From Litoditis marina (lineage: Eukaryota; Nematoda; Chromadorea; Rhabditida; Rhabditidae), in contig OZ038436.1 of NCBI GenBank assembly GCA_964036275.1, positions 19,495,904-19,559,903 on the forward strand: a stretch of DNA of 64,000 nt, read 5' to 3'. Position 1 is the first letter of the stretch. Every line of letters begins with the position of its first letter. Below the pieces are notes generated by a model. It searched no databases and was not told the DNA's origin. It was given only the letters and a program-made list of their open reading frames with translations. Both the position numbers and the translations under genes were made by a program. Below, piece after piece: positions 9,519 to 20,800 of the stretch.

Positions 9519-9591
9519 CGACCTCGGCAGGATTCTAACCTGCAATCTTCTGCTCCGTAGGCAGACGCGTTATCCATTGCGCCACGAGGCC
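9519..9591 (-). pseudogene. tRNA-Arg(ACG) copy 4, likely pseudogene
   Basis: It differs from copy 1 by C56 to A in the T loop. C56 is near-invariant, pairs with G19 in the tRNA elbow and is the key base of the internal B-box promoter. Both transcription and folding should suffer, so this copy is probably dead. Confidence 0.8.
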
Positions 9592-9998
9592 ATGTCTTCA
9601 GCTCTGTTACAATCGGTGATGAAGACAGCATGCTGTGTTACCGGGTTCGCTTGAAAGGGGGCACAAGGCTGGCTAATACAGGTACCCGGGGTACATAAAC
9701 ATAACTTAGCGCGCCCTGCATCACACTAAAACATGTGCAATATGCACTGTACGGTAATTGAAAAGAATGAGGTGCACTTATAAGTTAGTTTTGAGCCACC
9801 GTTTGATAATAACTTTCCTTTCTGGCTTGTCTACGTGCTGAACCGCTGAATAAGATTGAAATTTGTCGGATTTCAACGTGCTGAAACATCTACGAAAACA
9901 TAAATACATGTGTAACAGGTAAATATTCAGTGGGTAGCATGTGTTGATTGCTTTTAACCTTAATTAATGACGATTTAATTGGGGAAAAGTAAAAATTT

Positions 9999-10071
9999 CG
10001 ACCTCGGCAGGATTCGAACCTGCAATCTTCTGCTCCGTAGGCAGACGCGTTATCCATTGCGCCACGAGGCC
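9999..10071 (-). tRNA. tRNA-Arg(ACG) copy 5
   Basis: Intact 73-base cloverleaf identical to copy 1, with a T5 run downstream. Confidence 0.97.
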
Positions 10072-10682
10072 ATGTAGTCAGCTCTGTTACAATCGGGGAT
10101 GAAGACAGCATGCTGTGTTACCGGGTTCACTTGAAAGGGGGCAGAAGGCTTGCTAATACAGGTACCCGGGTCACATAAACATAACTTAGCGCGCCCTGCA
10201 TCACACTAAAACATGTGCAATATGCGCTGTATGGTATTTGAAAAGAATGAGGTGTACTTATAAGTTAGTTTTGAGCAACCGTTTCATAATAACTTTCCTT
10301 TCTGGCTTGTCTACGTGCTGAAGCGCGTGAATAGGATTGAACGTTGTTGGATTTCAACGTGCTGAAACATCTACGAAAACATAAATACATGTGTAATAGG
10401 TAAAATCACACTGAAACATGTGCAATATGCACTGTACGGTAATTGAAAAAATGAGGTGCACTTATAAGTTAGTTTTGAGCCACCGTTTGATAATAACTCT
10501 CCTATCTGGCTTGTCTACGTGCTGAACCGCTGAATAAGATTGAAATTTGTCGGATTTCAACGTGCTGAAACATCTACGAAAACATAAATACATGTGTAAC
10601 AGGTAAATATTCAGTGGGTAGCATGTGTTGATTGCTTTTAACCTTAATTAATGACGATTTAATTGGGCAAAAGTAAAAATTT

Positions 10683-10755
10683 CGACCTCGGCAGGATTCG
10701 AACCTGCAATCTTCTGCTCCGTAGGCAGACGCGTTATCCATTGCGCCACGAGGCC
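10683..10755 (-). tRNA. tRNA-Arg(ACG) copy 6
   Basis: Intact cloverleaf identical to copy 1, in a 684-bp unit with the extra 204-bp duplication. Confidence 0.97.
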
Positions 10756-11366
10756 ATGTCTTCAGCTCTGTTACAATCGGTGATGAAGACAGCATGCTGT
10801 GTTACCGGGTTCGCTTGAAAGGGGGCAGAAGGCTTGCTAATACAGGTACCCGGGGTACATAAACATAACTTAGCGCGCCCTGCATCACACTAAAACATGT
10901 GCAATATGCGCTGTATGGTATTTGAAAAGAATGAGGTGTACTTATAAGTTAGTTTTGAGCAACCGTTTCATAATAACTTTCCTTTCTGGCTTGTCTACGT
11001 GCTGAAGCGCGTGAATAGGATTGAACGTTGTTGGATTTCAACGTGCTGAAACATCTACGAAAACATAAATACATGTGTAATAGGTAAAATCACACTGAAA
11101 CATGTGCAATATGCACTGTACGGTAATTGAAAAAATGAGGTGCACTTATAAGTTAGTTTTGAGCCACCGTTTGATAATAACTCTCCTATCTGGCTTGTCT
11201 ACGTGCTGAACCGCTGAATAAGATTGAAATTTGTCGGATTTCAACGTGCTGAAACATCTACGAAAACATAAATACATGTGTAACAGGTAAATATTCAGTG
11301 GGTAGCATGTGTTGATTGCTTTTAACCTTAATTAATGACGATTTAATTGGGCAAAAATAAAAATTT

Positions 11367-11439
11367 CGACCTCGGCAGGATTCGAACCTGCAATCTTCTG
11401 CTCCGTAGGCAGACGCGTTATCCATTGCGCCACGAGGCC
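11367..11439 (-). tRNA. tRNA-Arg(ACG) copy 7
   Basis: Intact cloverleaf identical to copy 1. Its unit is nearly identical to that of copy 6. Confidence 0.97.
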
Positions 11440-11831
11440 ATGTCTTCAGCTCTGTTACAATCGGTTATGAAGACAGCATGCTGTGTTACCGGGTTTGCTT
11501 GAAAGGGGGCAGAAGGCTTGCTAATACAGGTACCCGGGGTACATAAACATAACTTAGCGCGCCCTGCATCACACTAAAACATGTGCAATATGCACTGTAC
11601 GGTAATTGAAAAAAATGAGGTGCACTTATAAGTTATTTTTGAGCCACCGTTTGATAATAACTTTCCTTTCTGGCTTGTCTACGTGCTGAACCGCTGAATA
11701 AGATTGAAATTTGTCGGATTTCAACGTGCTGAAACATGTACGAAAACATAAATACATATTCAGTGGATAGTATGTGTTGATTGCTTTTAACCTTAATTAA
11801 TGACGATTTAATTGGGCAAAGGTAAAATTTT

Positions 11832-11904
11832 CGACCTCGGCAGGATTCGAACCTGCAATCTTCTGCTCCGTAGGCAGACGCATTATCCATTGCGCCACGA
11901 GGCC
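11832..11904 (-). tRNA. tRNA-Arg(ACG) copy 8, C23T variant
   Basis: Differs from copy 1 only by C23 to T, which turns a D-stem G12-C23 pair into a tolerable G-U wobble. It is the last minus-strand copy before the orientation switch. Confidence 0.93.
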
Positions 11905-11940
11905 ATGTCTTCAGCTCTGTTACAATCGGTGATGAAGACC

Positions 11941-12058
11941 CCTTTCCAACTCACTTCCACTTTTTTCACTTTTTCCACACCCACTTTTTCGTTTTCTACA
12001 CATATGAAGCGATTCAATCCTAACTGTCGTTTAACACAGTAGTTGTATTTAATTAGGA
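11941..12058. other. Spacer at the array's orientation switch
   Basis: About 118 pyrimidine-rich bases separate the last minus-strand unit from the plus-strand tRNA. The array flank stops abruptly after the words GATGAAGAC, and the spacer is unlike any array unit. It is the loop of a large imperfect inverted repeat. Confidence 0.7.
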
Positions 12059-12131
12059 GGCCTCGTGGCGCAATGGATAACGCGTCTGCCTACGGAGCAG
12101 AAGATTGCAGGTTCGAATCCTGCCGAGGTCG
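12059..12131 (+). tRNA. tRNA-Arg(ACG) copy 9, opposite orientation
   Basis: Exact match to copy 1 but on the plus strand. It is followed by a T5 run and then by the reverse complement of the left array's upstream flank. The 5' flank differs from that of the other copies. Confidence 0.97.
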
Positions 12132-12212
12132 AAATTTTTACTTTTGCTCAATGAAATCGTCATTAATTAAGGTTAAAAGCAATCAGCACATGCTATCCAC
12201 TCAATATTTACA

Positions 12213-13350
12213 TATTACACATGTATTTATGTTTTCGTAGATGTTTCAGCACGTTGAAATCCGACAAATTTCAATCTTATTCAGCGGTTCAGCACGTGAA
12301 ACAAGCCAGAAAGGAAAGTTATTATCAAACAGTTGCTCAAAACTGTGATTTTACCTATTACACATGTACTTATGTTTTCGTAGATGTTTCAGCACGTTGA
12401 AATCCGACATATTTCCATCTTATTCAGCGGTTCAGCACGTGAAACAAGCCAGAAAGGAAAGTTATTATCAAACGGTTGCTCAAAACTGTGATTTTACTTA
12501 TTACACATGTATTTATGGTTTCGTAGATGTTTCAGCACGTTGAAATCCGACAAATTTCAATCTTATTCAGCGGTTCAGCACGTGAAACAAGCCAGAAAGG
12601 AAAGTTATTATCAAACAGTTGCTCAAAACTGTGATTTTACCTATTACACATGTATTTATGTTTTCGTAGATGTTTCAGCACGTTGAAATCCGATAATGTT
12701 CAATCTTATTCAGCGGTTCAGCACGTGAAACAAGCCAGAAAGGAAATTTATTATCAAACGGTTGCTCAAAACTGTGATTTTACCTATTACACATGTATTT
12801 ATGTTTTCGTAGATGTTTCAGCACGTTGAAATCCGATAAATTTCAATCTTAATCAGCGGTTCAGCACGTGAAACAAGCCAGAAAGGAAAGTTATTATCAA
12901 ACAGTTGCTCAAAACTGTGATTTTACCTATTACACATGTATTTATGTTTTCGTAGATGTTTCAGCACGTTGAAATCCGACAAATTTCAATCTTATTCAGC
13001 GGTTCAGCACGTGAAACAAGCCAGAAAGGAAAGTTATGATCAAACGGTTGCTCAAAACTGTGATTTTACCTATTACACATGTTTTTATGTTTTCATAGAT
13101 GTTTCAGCACGTTGAAATCCGACAGATTTCAATCTTATTCAGCGGTTCAGCACGTGAAACAAGCCAGAAAGGAAAGTTATTATCAAACAGTTGCTCAAAA
13201 CTGTGATTTTACCTATTACACATGTATTTATGTTTTCGTAGATGTTTCAGCACGTTGAAATCCGACAAATTTCAATCTTATTCAGCGGTTCAGCACGTGA
13301 AACAAGCCAGAAAGGAAAGTTATTATCAAACGGTTGCTCAAAACTAACTT
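12213..13350 (+). repeat. 143-bp tandem repeat, about eight monomers
   Basis: Equivalent points (for example the words AACTGTG or AACTAAC) occur at 12341, 12484, 12627, 12770, 12913, 13056, 13199 and 13342, exactly 143 bases apart each time. The monomer is the reverse complement of the segment lying 3' of each tRNA in the left array, containing the words GTTTCAGCACGTTGAAAT and CAGCGGTTCAGCACGTG. The last monomer runs back into the same flank sequence seen in the left array. No coding content. Confidence 0.95.
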
Positions 13351-14079
13351 ATAAGTGCACCTCATAACCTTCTGACGCTCATTCTCTTTCTTATATGGAG
13401 GGTCAACAGATGTGTTTACCTGTCTTGTTTGGTCTGCGGTCCGATATCCGCTTCCTTCTTCAGGCTATACACACCGCATTTCGGTTGGAACCATTTTCCT
13501 ATAGTCCACATCAGACAAAAGATGCAACTGTATTCTTCATCAATATAACTTTTACGGATATTATATAGCAATATTGGTTTAGTTATCCATTTATGTAATA
13601 ACTTTGTTCTCATTTAACTATATATTTAGTTAACCTATTTCTGTATATTTAATCATTGTTACCAACTCGTTTACAACAACATTTTGATGTTTACCGTGTG
13701 AGCATTTTTGTGAGAATCCCTTTGACCTCGGCAACGTGCCAACAAAATTTCTAGACGGCTATTCATCATGAATGTTTTCCAAACACCTTGGTTACTCTAC
13801 TCGGGTGAAAAGTCTTGCCACAAAACCTATTTTTTCTATTGAAGTTTCATTGGCACGCTGCCAAAGTCCCAGTGGGAATGGGTTCAGATAATTCCCAGCC
13901 AATTGACCAGCCCCTTTTTTACTGGCTGATCGAGAGAGTGTGCAGGTCAGAAAGACGCAGATGTCTCTAACGGTCTGCGGCCTCATTGACCTCAATGCTC
14001 TCTCGTTTTTGTAGTTTGCTAATCGGCAAACATTGGCGCAAATCGTTCTGAGAATGACGAGAACTGCATTTGTTTCAGA
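13351..14079. other. Spacer without a gene; contains a dispersed repeat
   Basis: No coding exon was recognised. The part from about 13870 to 14055 is related to 35235-35375 (shared words GAGAGAGTGTGCAGGTCAG, GACGCAGATGTCT and CAATCGTTCTGAG), so it is a dispersed repeat. It ends about 25 bases before the start of the next gene. Confidence 0.6.
14071..14079 (+). promoter_or_regulatory. 3' splice site directly before the start codon
   Basis: TGTTTCAG ends one base before ATG 14080. In nematodes this placement usually marks a spliced-leader trans-splice acceptor; the use here is inferred. Confidence 0.55.
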
Positions 14080-16371
14080 ATGTTCGTGCTCCTCTTCCTC
14101 TACGCCCTTCGCACCTCGTACTGTTTCTCGCTCCATCGCCAGAATATGGGCCAAGTCGGTCAGTTCAGTCTGGACCAAGTGGTCCTCGAACCCCCTCCCA
14201 AACCCCAGTTTCTCATGAACGCCACCCAGGAGGCCATACAGCAGTTCATGGCCATCTACCGTACGCCCGGCATTGACCGGCTGAGAAAGGTGCGTTCTCA
14301 GAACAAGCGTCGTTGCAAAACAGTAAAATACCGTTTATACAGCGTGGCTGTCATAGATATTGATTTTTTTCTCTCGTCGTCTGACTCTCCGGCGCCCGCA
14401 TTGTCTCTAGATTTGTTGCAATACAGTTTCGACTAAACGCGAATTTGTAATTAACATCGTATGGTTTGAGCCTGAATGGAACTTCTGTGAAACTGTACGT
14501 TACAGGTTATAGGGCTCGCTCATTCATCGGCAGCAATAGGGTGTATAGATTTCTGTCGCGCTGTGTTTCTAGTTGGATTTCATCGCTTCTCGACCTTATT
14601 TTGCAAATTATTGCGCGTAAACGACAGCAAGCTACACCGAAGGTTTGGGCACTCCCTATAGTCGTATTTATTCCTCCTGAGACTCTTACAGTATGATTTC
14701 AGGTTTTCAGTTCGTTTTACAGCCCGTGAATGTTATCCAAAAGTTCATAACTTCAGTTTTAGATTCTACTTCCATAGCACACCTAGTGTTTGAAAATAAT
14801 TTTGCGAAAATTGAACTTTGCATAAGAAAACGATCATTGGGAATTTCGGTTACTGTAGGAATCTCAGTTGGTTTGATGTGGACAATAGGCGTTTGAATAT
14901 CGAATTCCGTGTGAATTATGTAGCGGTACACTACCATTAACCATGCTTACATAAGCAAACAAACGACCATTTTGTTAATAAGTTTATCAATCGTGCATAG
15001 TCGTTGCAGAGTAATATAGCGGCACACTGTGTACCTCAATTTCTAAATTTCTATTGTGTTCAAATAGAAATTGCATGTGGCGAGAGTCTTGTTATACTAA
15101 GTTCGATTCCCATATGAGGTATTAGGTATAAAAAAACATATTCGACCCTGTCTAGAGACAATGGAGAAATATCAACAAAAAGTCATTGTTTGATACGATA
15201 TACGAAACTGTTTTGAAAATTCCTGAACGGAAACAGCGCTGCAGTTGTTTCATTCGATGAAGGTTAATGAACCAGTTTTCATATGTTTCTCTATTCAGGT
15301 AACAGAACTAGACGTTTTGGTCGGCACCTTACGTCCGGAGGTACAGCAGTCTTACGTGGCCTTTAAGGCAGAATCCATTTTACGGGGACTATCGCAAGAC
15401 GAACGACTTCAGGAAATTACAGAGAAGGTACAGTCGCCATTTTCCCCATAAAGGCATAAAGACAGCAAAGGGCTCGATTGATTGAGCGATGCCGGGCGAG
15501 TGGTCGTTGACTATTTGCCAGCGGTTGAGAGAGTGTGTAGATCAATGATACGCCGACTGGCTGGCCCCTCGCCAAACCCCGCCCCTTACAAAATCGATGG
15601 TACGATGCCGACAACGGATTGACAATTCCTATAAGTTGAGGTCTCCCAAGTGACTAGTTTGAGAAGGTAAGTTGAGGTCTTCCAAGCGACTAGTTTAAGA
15701 TATTCAGTTAAGAAAATGTGTTCAGTAAAAAGTCACTGAATCGTCTTGAATAAGGGTTGACATCAATTTTCAATACATTTATTATTGAGCCAATACAAAA
15801 ATAAATTTTTGTTGAAATAGACACTTTAAGTGAGTTTAACTGACATGGCAACGCATCTAATAGGTATTCGGTTGGTCTGGTTAGCGAAGTAATTTCATGT
15901 ACTCCTAGAATCAGTTCGATAACGTTGTGATACTTCTATTTGTACAGTCTGGCTATAAAATTATAAATAAGGGAACTTACCATAATCTATTGTTCAGGCT
16001 CACTTCACGATAGCTCATCTGGGCGCTTTGAAAAGAAGTTTCACGATAGGAGCAAATGAGAAGAAGAAGAGAACTCAGATGATCTTCTCGGAGTTTTCCG
16101 ACTTTTTGGTATGTTCAAAACGCCGTCAACCGTTTTTTTTTTGATTGACTTATTTACATGCATAAAGATTCAATATTAGATTGTTTTGTAAGTTTTTCCA
16201 GTTAATTTATAAAGATTCAATATTAGATTGTTTTGTAAGTTTTTCCAGTTAATTTACAATATTATGATTCAGGTGCAAGCGGTGACGGACGAAGTCGGCA
16301 CCACAGTCAATATGATCATGCAGCAAATGCTGCGGGCAATACTCTTCACAGAGAAAATGACTCAAAAATAA
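14080..16371 (+). CDS. Small secreted protein, SXP/RAL-2 (DUF148)-like
   Basis: Four exons, all joined in phase 0: 14080-14289, 15299-15427, 15998-16108 and 16273-16371. They encode 182 residues. The first 17 residues form a signal peptide (MFVLLFLYALRTSYCFS). The rest is helical, with an FL-x-x-AT start, repeated Leu/Phe heptads and no cysteine framework. This pattern fits the nematode-specific SXP/RAL-2 family, secreted proteins of unclear function that are common in surface or gut secretions. The assignment rests on pattern and size and is moderate. Intron 1 is about 1 kb; introns 2 and 3 contain dispersed and tandem repeats. An AATAAA overlaps the stop codon. The start is supported by the splice site just before it. 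Confidence 0.7.
15430..15610 (+). repeat. Dispersed repeat, inverted relative to 19815-19985
   Basis: About 170 bases in intron 2 of the DUF148-like gene match the reverse complement of 19815-19985. Shared words include GGGCTCGATTGATTGAGCGATG, GCCAGCGGTTGAGAGAGTG and GACTGGCTGGCCCC in one or both orientations, with scattered changes. Confidence 0.8.
15636..15702 (+). repeat. Short tandem duplication, about 35-bp unit
   Basis: Two copies of AAGTTGAGGTCT-YCCAAG-GACTAGTTT lie side by side in intron 2 of the DUF148-like gene. Confidence 0.8.
16162..16255 (+). repeat. 47-bp tandem duplication in an intron
   Basis: Two units start at 16162 and 16209 and are identical over nearly their whole length, including a TTTTTCCAG acceptor-like word in each. 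They lie in intron 3, just upstream of the real acceptor of the last exon. Confidence 0.9.
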
Positions 16372-16372
16372 A
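16367..16372 (+). terminator. Polyadenylation signal overlapping a stop codon
   Basis: AATAAA spans the TAA stop (16369-16371) of the DUF148-like gene. If used, the 3' UTR would be only about 15-20 bases long. Confidence 0.5.
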
Positions 16373-17889
16373 GTTGTCCTAAATACTCTCGTTCGTTTCG
16401 TATCAGATATTTTTCGGCAGGACTAGGTGGGAGTAGACAAGTGGGACAAAACAAGTGAACACAGCGTGAAAAGGTTGCTCCTCACGTATCCAACCCACTT
16501 CGGTATAAGTCTTTAGATTTTCTATAACGACTTTTGTTTGGCAGCATGCCAATGGAAGTTCACTGCCACCTTTTCTGAGAGTCAGTTCGTCAGTTGGTTT
16601 TCATAACAGCTTCTCTCGATCACCTGCTGTGAGAAAAGTGAATAACCACTTAAAAATGTCTGTTATTTTGAATAATTCTGGCATATTCTTTGCTCATCTT
16701 CTCTGGTTTGGCACGCTGCCCCCTACTCCTTTTTAAAATGTGCGATCTATAGCAGGAATGAGAGAGCCTGTTCTCTTCCTTAAAATTGAACTTATCGTTG
16801 TACTTTGGAATTGGATTTTTCTCTTGTAAATGTGGTCAATAGGGATTTTACTCAATTCAAAAAAAACGAGTCATGCGTGTAAATGTTCAGCAAACTTCGC
16901 ATTTGGTTCTGGTTCCTCGCCACTGTCATATATCATATAGTGAGGGCCAAATTCAAGAATCTTTTGCCGGAATCGAACCTGCGAGCAAAAGATTCGTAGC
17001 AGGGCGCTAACCACTGCGCTATTAGAGCACATAACTGGTGGCGAAGAAGTTTTCCGAGTATGCAGAGATAAATACACCTGGAGGGCAGTCAAGGAACACC
17101 ATCTCGAAACGATATGACGTGAACTAAATAAATCTTGAATCTTGAAAATTTTGACTGGCGAACTTTGGAAACGAAGAAATGTGTGCGTACACAGCAGAAA
17201 GTGAGCTATACAGTACCCTCCCGCCTTTCCGTTGGCGACGACTATAATTCAATTCTCCACCCTGGGAAGAAAAATCTGTGGCTAATCAGTTTTTGCGGCT
17301 CGATAAATCGGCAGGTAGACGAGAAAAAATGAGTCGTAAATTGTTTTATCAGCAGGATTTTATCAATCAATGTAAGATTATTTACATCTATGAAACTACA
17401 AACTTAAAGGTGGTCCTCATTGAGAAAAGTAGCAAAATAACATGTTCACAACATAGTAAGGGTAAAAAAAGACAGGTTAACAATAGTTCTAGTGACAAAT
17501 TACGATAAAAATCTATAATGTTCTGCGAACATTAATATTATGATTCAGTGAATACTTCAAGGATGAGGGTTGGTTTACGTTACTGATAGGAGCATACCGG
17601 GAACGAGTAAAGACAAAATAATCAACTTATTGAAAAGCTTAATGAGCGAAACACATTTGATAACTCGTAACACGTGTAGAAAACTTGAATTGTGACTTCA
17701 GTATACAATTTACTGATAAAAAGTGAAGGATCTCAACTCAATAAGGCAAACCGCTGGAAAAGTAAAGAACTTCATATAGTTTATCTCAGAAATCAATCGA
17801 GCAATATTTTTCTGCGGTGTGTCCGGAGTGGAGTACGAATAGGAGTCGTGAGTTGTAGTTTGAACAGGGATCAATATCTCACAGCCAGT
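16372..17889. other. Intergenic region with a SINE; no gene seen
   Basis: The two flanking genes converge here. Apart from the minus-strand SINE described separately, the sequence is AT-rich with only short chance frames. Confidence 0.6.
16940..17250 (-). mobile_element. tRNA-derived SINE, minus strand, interrupted
   Basis: Read on the minus strand, a leader (about 17165-17250, with CGCCAACGGAAAGGCGGGAG and a pre-box CTGTGTACGCACACA) is followed by a tRNA-like part (about 16945-17037) with A-box TAGCGCAGTGGTTAGCGC and B-box GGTTCGATTCC. About 125 unrelated bases separate the two, bounded by similar GGCGAA words, which suggests a later insertion. Three more copies occur in the window. Confidence 0.8.
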
Positions 17890-20800
17890 CTACAACTGTG
17901 CGGCCGGCTTGAAGTGGCGCACCTTGCGCACTCTCTTTCTGTAGTTTGGACCCATGTTGGTGCGCACGTGTCGAATACGAAGTGGCTGGAACGAGATCAA
18001 CATGTCCGCGTTCTCCTCCGCTGATTTCTGAAAAAAGCACATATGTTCAACCTTCAATGGAATTCATCAGCGTCATGTTTCTTTGGCTTATAGGTCAAAA
18101 TATGTCTTCGTTCATAAGACATTTGTATAGCTCTTGTTATTTTTTGAACTTACTAAACTGATTTTCAATTAAATGCTTGTTCCATGAGAATGGTTTCATA
18201 TCACTATTTTAGTTTGTGTTCTTGCCTTCACTTAGCCAAATGTACGATACTCCCCCATAAGCAAAAGGACACAGAGTAAATTACAGAAATGTATTTTTCC
18301 AAAAGTTCTCATAAACCAAGAAGTAGGCAGACATATACCAGGAATTAGGATTGTAGGATTTCATGTGGAAATGGAAAAAAAAACTATACTTTCTCCCTCT
18401 ATAAAATTTTCTGTGTTGCAAAACATTTTTGCAATCATGCTTTTTTGTGGTAGCATTCCAATCCAATCACAAAATCACAGTTTTCTCTGACATTCCAGTC
18501 TTATCTCTGCCCCCTACCTTTCTATTGTTGAATAGGAGCATGATGATAACATAGCTACTGTCTTATCTAATTTCTGAGGGGCACGAACAAATCACGAGTT
18601 ATTTATGGCGTGCAGACCCAGATACCAAGCACAACACATTGAACTTTGAGTTATCGATTTTTCATGTTCGATATGTCATGTAGTACCTTGATATAGGGGC
18701 CATTTAGGACATTTTATGTTTTTTCGCAAAGGTCTCTGGAGTCTTTCAAGTTCGTTGAATCTCAAATAGTTTTCTAGCGCTTTCAAATTAATTATTTAAA
18801 GTCTTATTTTTCTGGAAATGATCAAAAACCGAGGAACAATATACTCTTATTCTTCTCCATACTAAAAAGACATAAGAAAAGGCCGACCTTCGGTTCCATG
18901 TATCGATTGGGACAGCGACTGGGTCGGATGCAGCGACCGGACGCACTTCTCACGAATCCCTCGTTACACAGACAACGGGGGAAGTAGCACTTGGGGTTCG
19001 TGTTGTCGTGCTCGCAGTGAGGCGGGCTGGAAAATCGATATTTTCTAGAATGTCTAATATCGATTAACTTGTATTTAACAGCATTGACTCCGAATTATTG
19101 TCTGGTGCAGGATTCGAACTGGCGAGCAACAAATCAATGCGCGAGCACTTAAACTTCTTCAGCAGTCACATTATAATTGTCGCCAACGGAAAGGCGGGAG
19201 GGTACGGTATATCTCACTTTCCGCTGTGTATGCAAACATGTCTTCGATTCCAAATCCTGCCCGTTATGTGCTCTAATAGCGCAGTGGTTCGCAACCTGCT
19301 ACCAATATTCTGCTCGCAGGTTCAGATCCGGCGATAGACATAAATTTATGAATTTGGCGTTCCCTATAGCCGTTTGTTCCAATATTGTATTCAAACCGAT
19401 TCAGAGAACGTGAAATGTGAAACTACTAATGTTTTTTTTTTCCAGTTTCTATAGAAAGAGTTGATTTAACGTTTAAAAACGTTCTCCACACTAGAAGAAG
19501 TGCACGTAGGGGAAATAGCGACTATACCTGTACATGTTCTCGCAGCTCTTGTCGCAGTGCTTCTCTGGTCCGCAGGTCACATGGTGCTCGTGTTTGCCGC
19601 AGTACGCGGCACTCTTCTCGTTTCGGGCAGGGTAGTGCGGGATCTGGCGGTGGTGCTGGAAAAGAGACTACTTAGAGCCAATTACAGTTTGTTCCAAGAA
19701 CTCGCGAGAATGGACCAGCTTTATTTCCAGGACCAGTGCGAGAAGGCGCCGTGTCCCGAGCAGTTTACAATCCACATTACACGTTTTTGTATAGGATTTG
19801 TCAAACCGTTGTTTACACCGTACCATCGACTTTGTAAGATGCGGGATTTGGCAAGGGGCCAGCCAGTCTGCGTATCATTGATCAACCCACTCTCTCAACC
19901 GCTGGCAAGTACTCAACGACCGCTCGCCCCACATCGCTCAATCAATCGAGCCCTCTGCTGTCTTTATGGGGAAAATGGCGACTATAGGCACCCCGCACTG
20001 TCACTCAATTCACCGTCTCTCCTTCTGTCTTTCCATCTCTCTCTCTACTTCTCTTTCTCCTTTTCTCGTCTTTTCACAAGTTAGCGCTACCTTCGCTTGT
20101 CTGGGTGTCGAAATGTCTTGTTTGCCTTATCAACAGGCGGTTGCTATTGTGTGAAAAAGTAAAGAAGATTATTGTAACGATAAACTAATTCATTGAGTCC
20201 GGTTTCATGTATACGTTAGAGTCTGATCAAGTAATCAAGCGTATAGTTGCGCATTTTAATTTAGACACCGTCGTAACATAAATAGAACCTGTGAACCGTC
20301 TTGAAAAAATGTGTAGTATTAACCATCATTGGGGGATCACCCAATTTCATCACTCGATTTAGTAGGTTAAGATGCAAAACGTTTGTGGGTGAGTGCGAGT
20401 CTTCTATGCGATATGCCAGATATTTTTTTTTGAAAATCCGGAAGCCCAAGAGAAGAACGACATGTATGGTTTGAATGTGAGCAGAGAAGAAACCTAATGC
20501 AACTAACATGTGCTCCATCTAACTAGCGGCTCAGAGCAAGGTTAACTAAAACTGCGCACTTGCCCCAATATGCGGTTCGACATTTGGTCTTCGCCAACGG
20601 AATGGCGGAAGTGTACTGTATATCTCACTTACACTTTCCGCTGTGTACGCACACATCTCTTCGATTCCAGAATAGGCTTGTTATGAACTAAATAGCCTGG
20701 TGGTTAGCGGCTTGCTACAAATCTTTTTCTCGCAGGTTCGATGCCGGTGAGAGACAGAAATTTATAAATTTTGCACCCACTATAATATGCGCAAGGAGAA

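Larger units (their letters stand above)
7780..11940 (-). repeat. Tandem array of tRNA-Arg units, 465-684 bp each
   Basis: Each unit holds one minus-strand tRNA-Arg gene plus about 400 bases of conserved flank. Distances between successive tRNA starts are 480, 684, 480, 480, 684, 684 and 465. The 684-bp units equal a 480-bp unit with an extra 204-bp partial duplication of the region 3' of the tRNA. Two consecutive 684-bp units between about 10170 and 11530 are nearly identical and share private variants, so they are a recent duplication. Open frames of 60-108 codons that run antisense through each tRNA are not genes. Confidence 0.95.

Noticed and set aside
7781..12240. Eight repeated open frames of 60-108 codons antisense to the tRNAs, all containing the same protein words
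   Set aside because: They run through the tRNA genes on the opposite or same strand and are by-products of the tRNA sequence and its flank.
12213..13350. Regular repeat array that could be read as CRISPR
   Set aside because: The whole 143-bp monomer is conserved, with no unique spacers, and the genome is eukaryotic.
19500..20154. Plus-strand frames of 194 and 62 codons
   Set aside because: They cover antisense TIL exon sequence, a dispersed repeat and a CT-rich tract.
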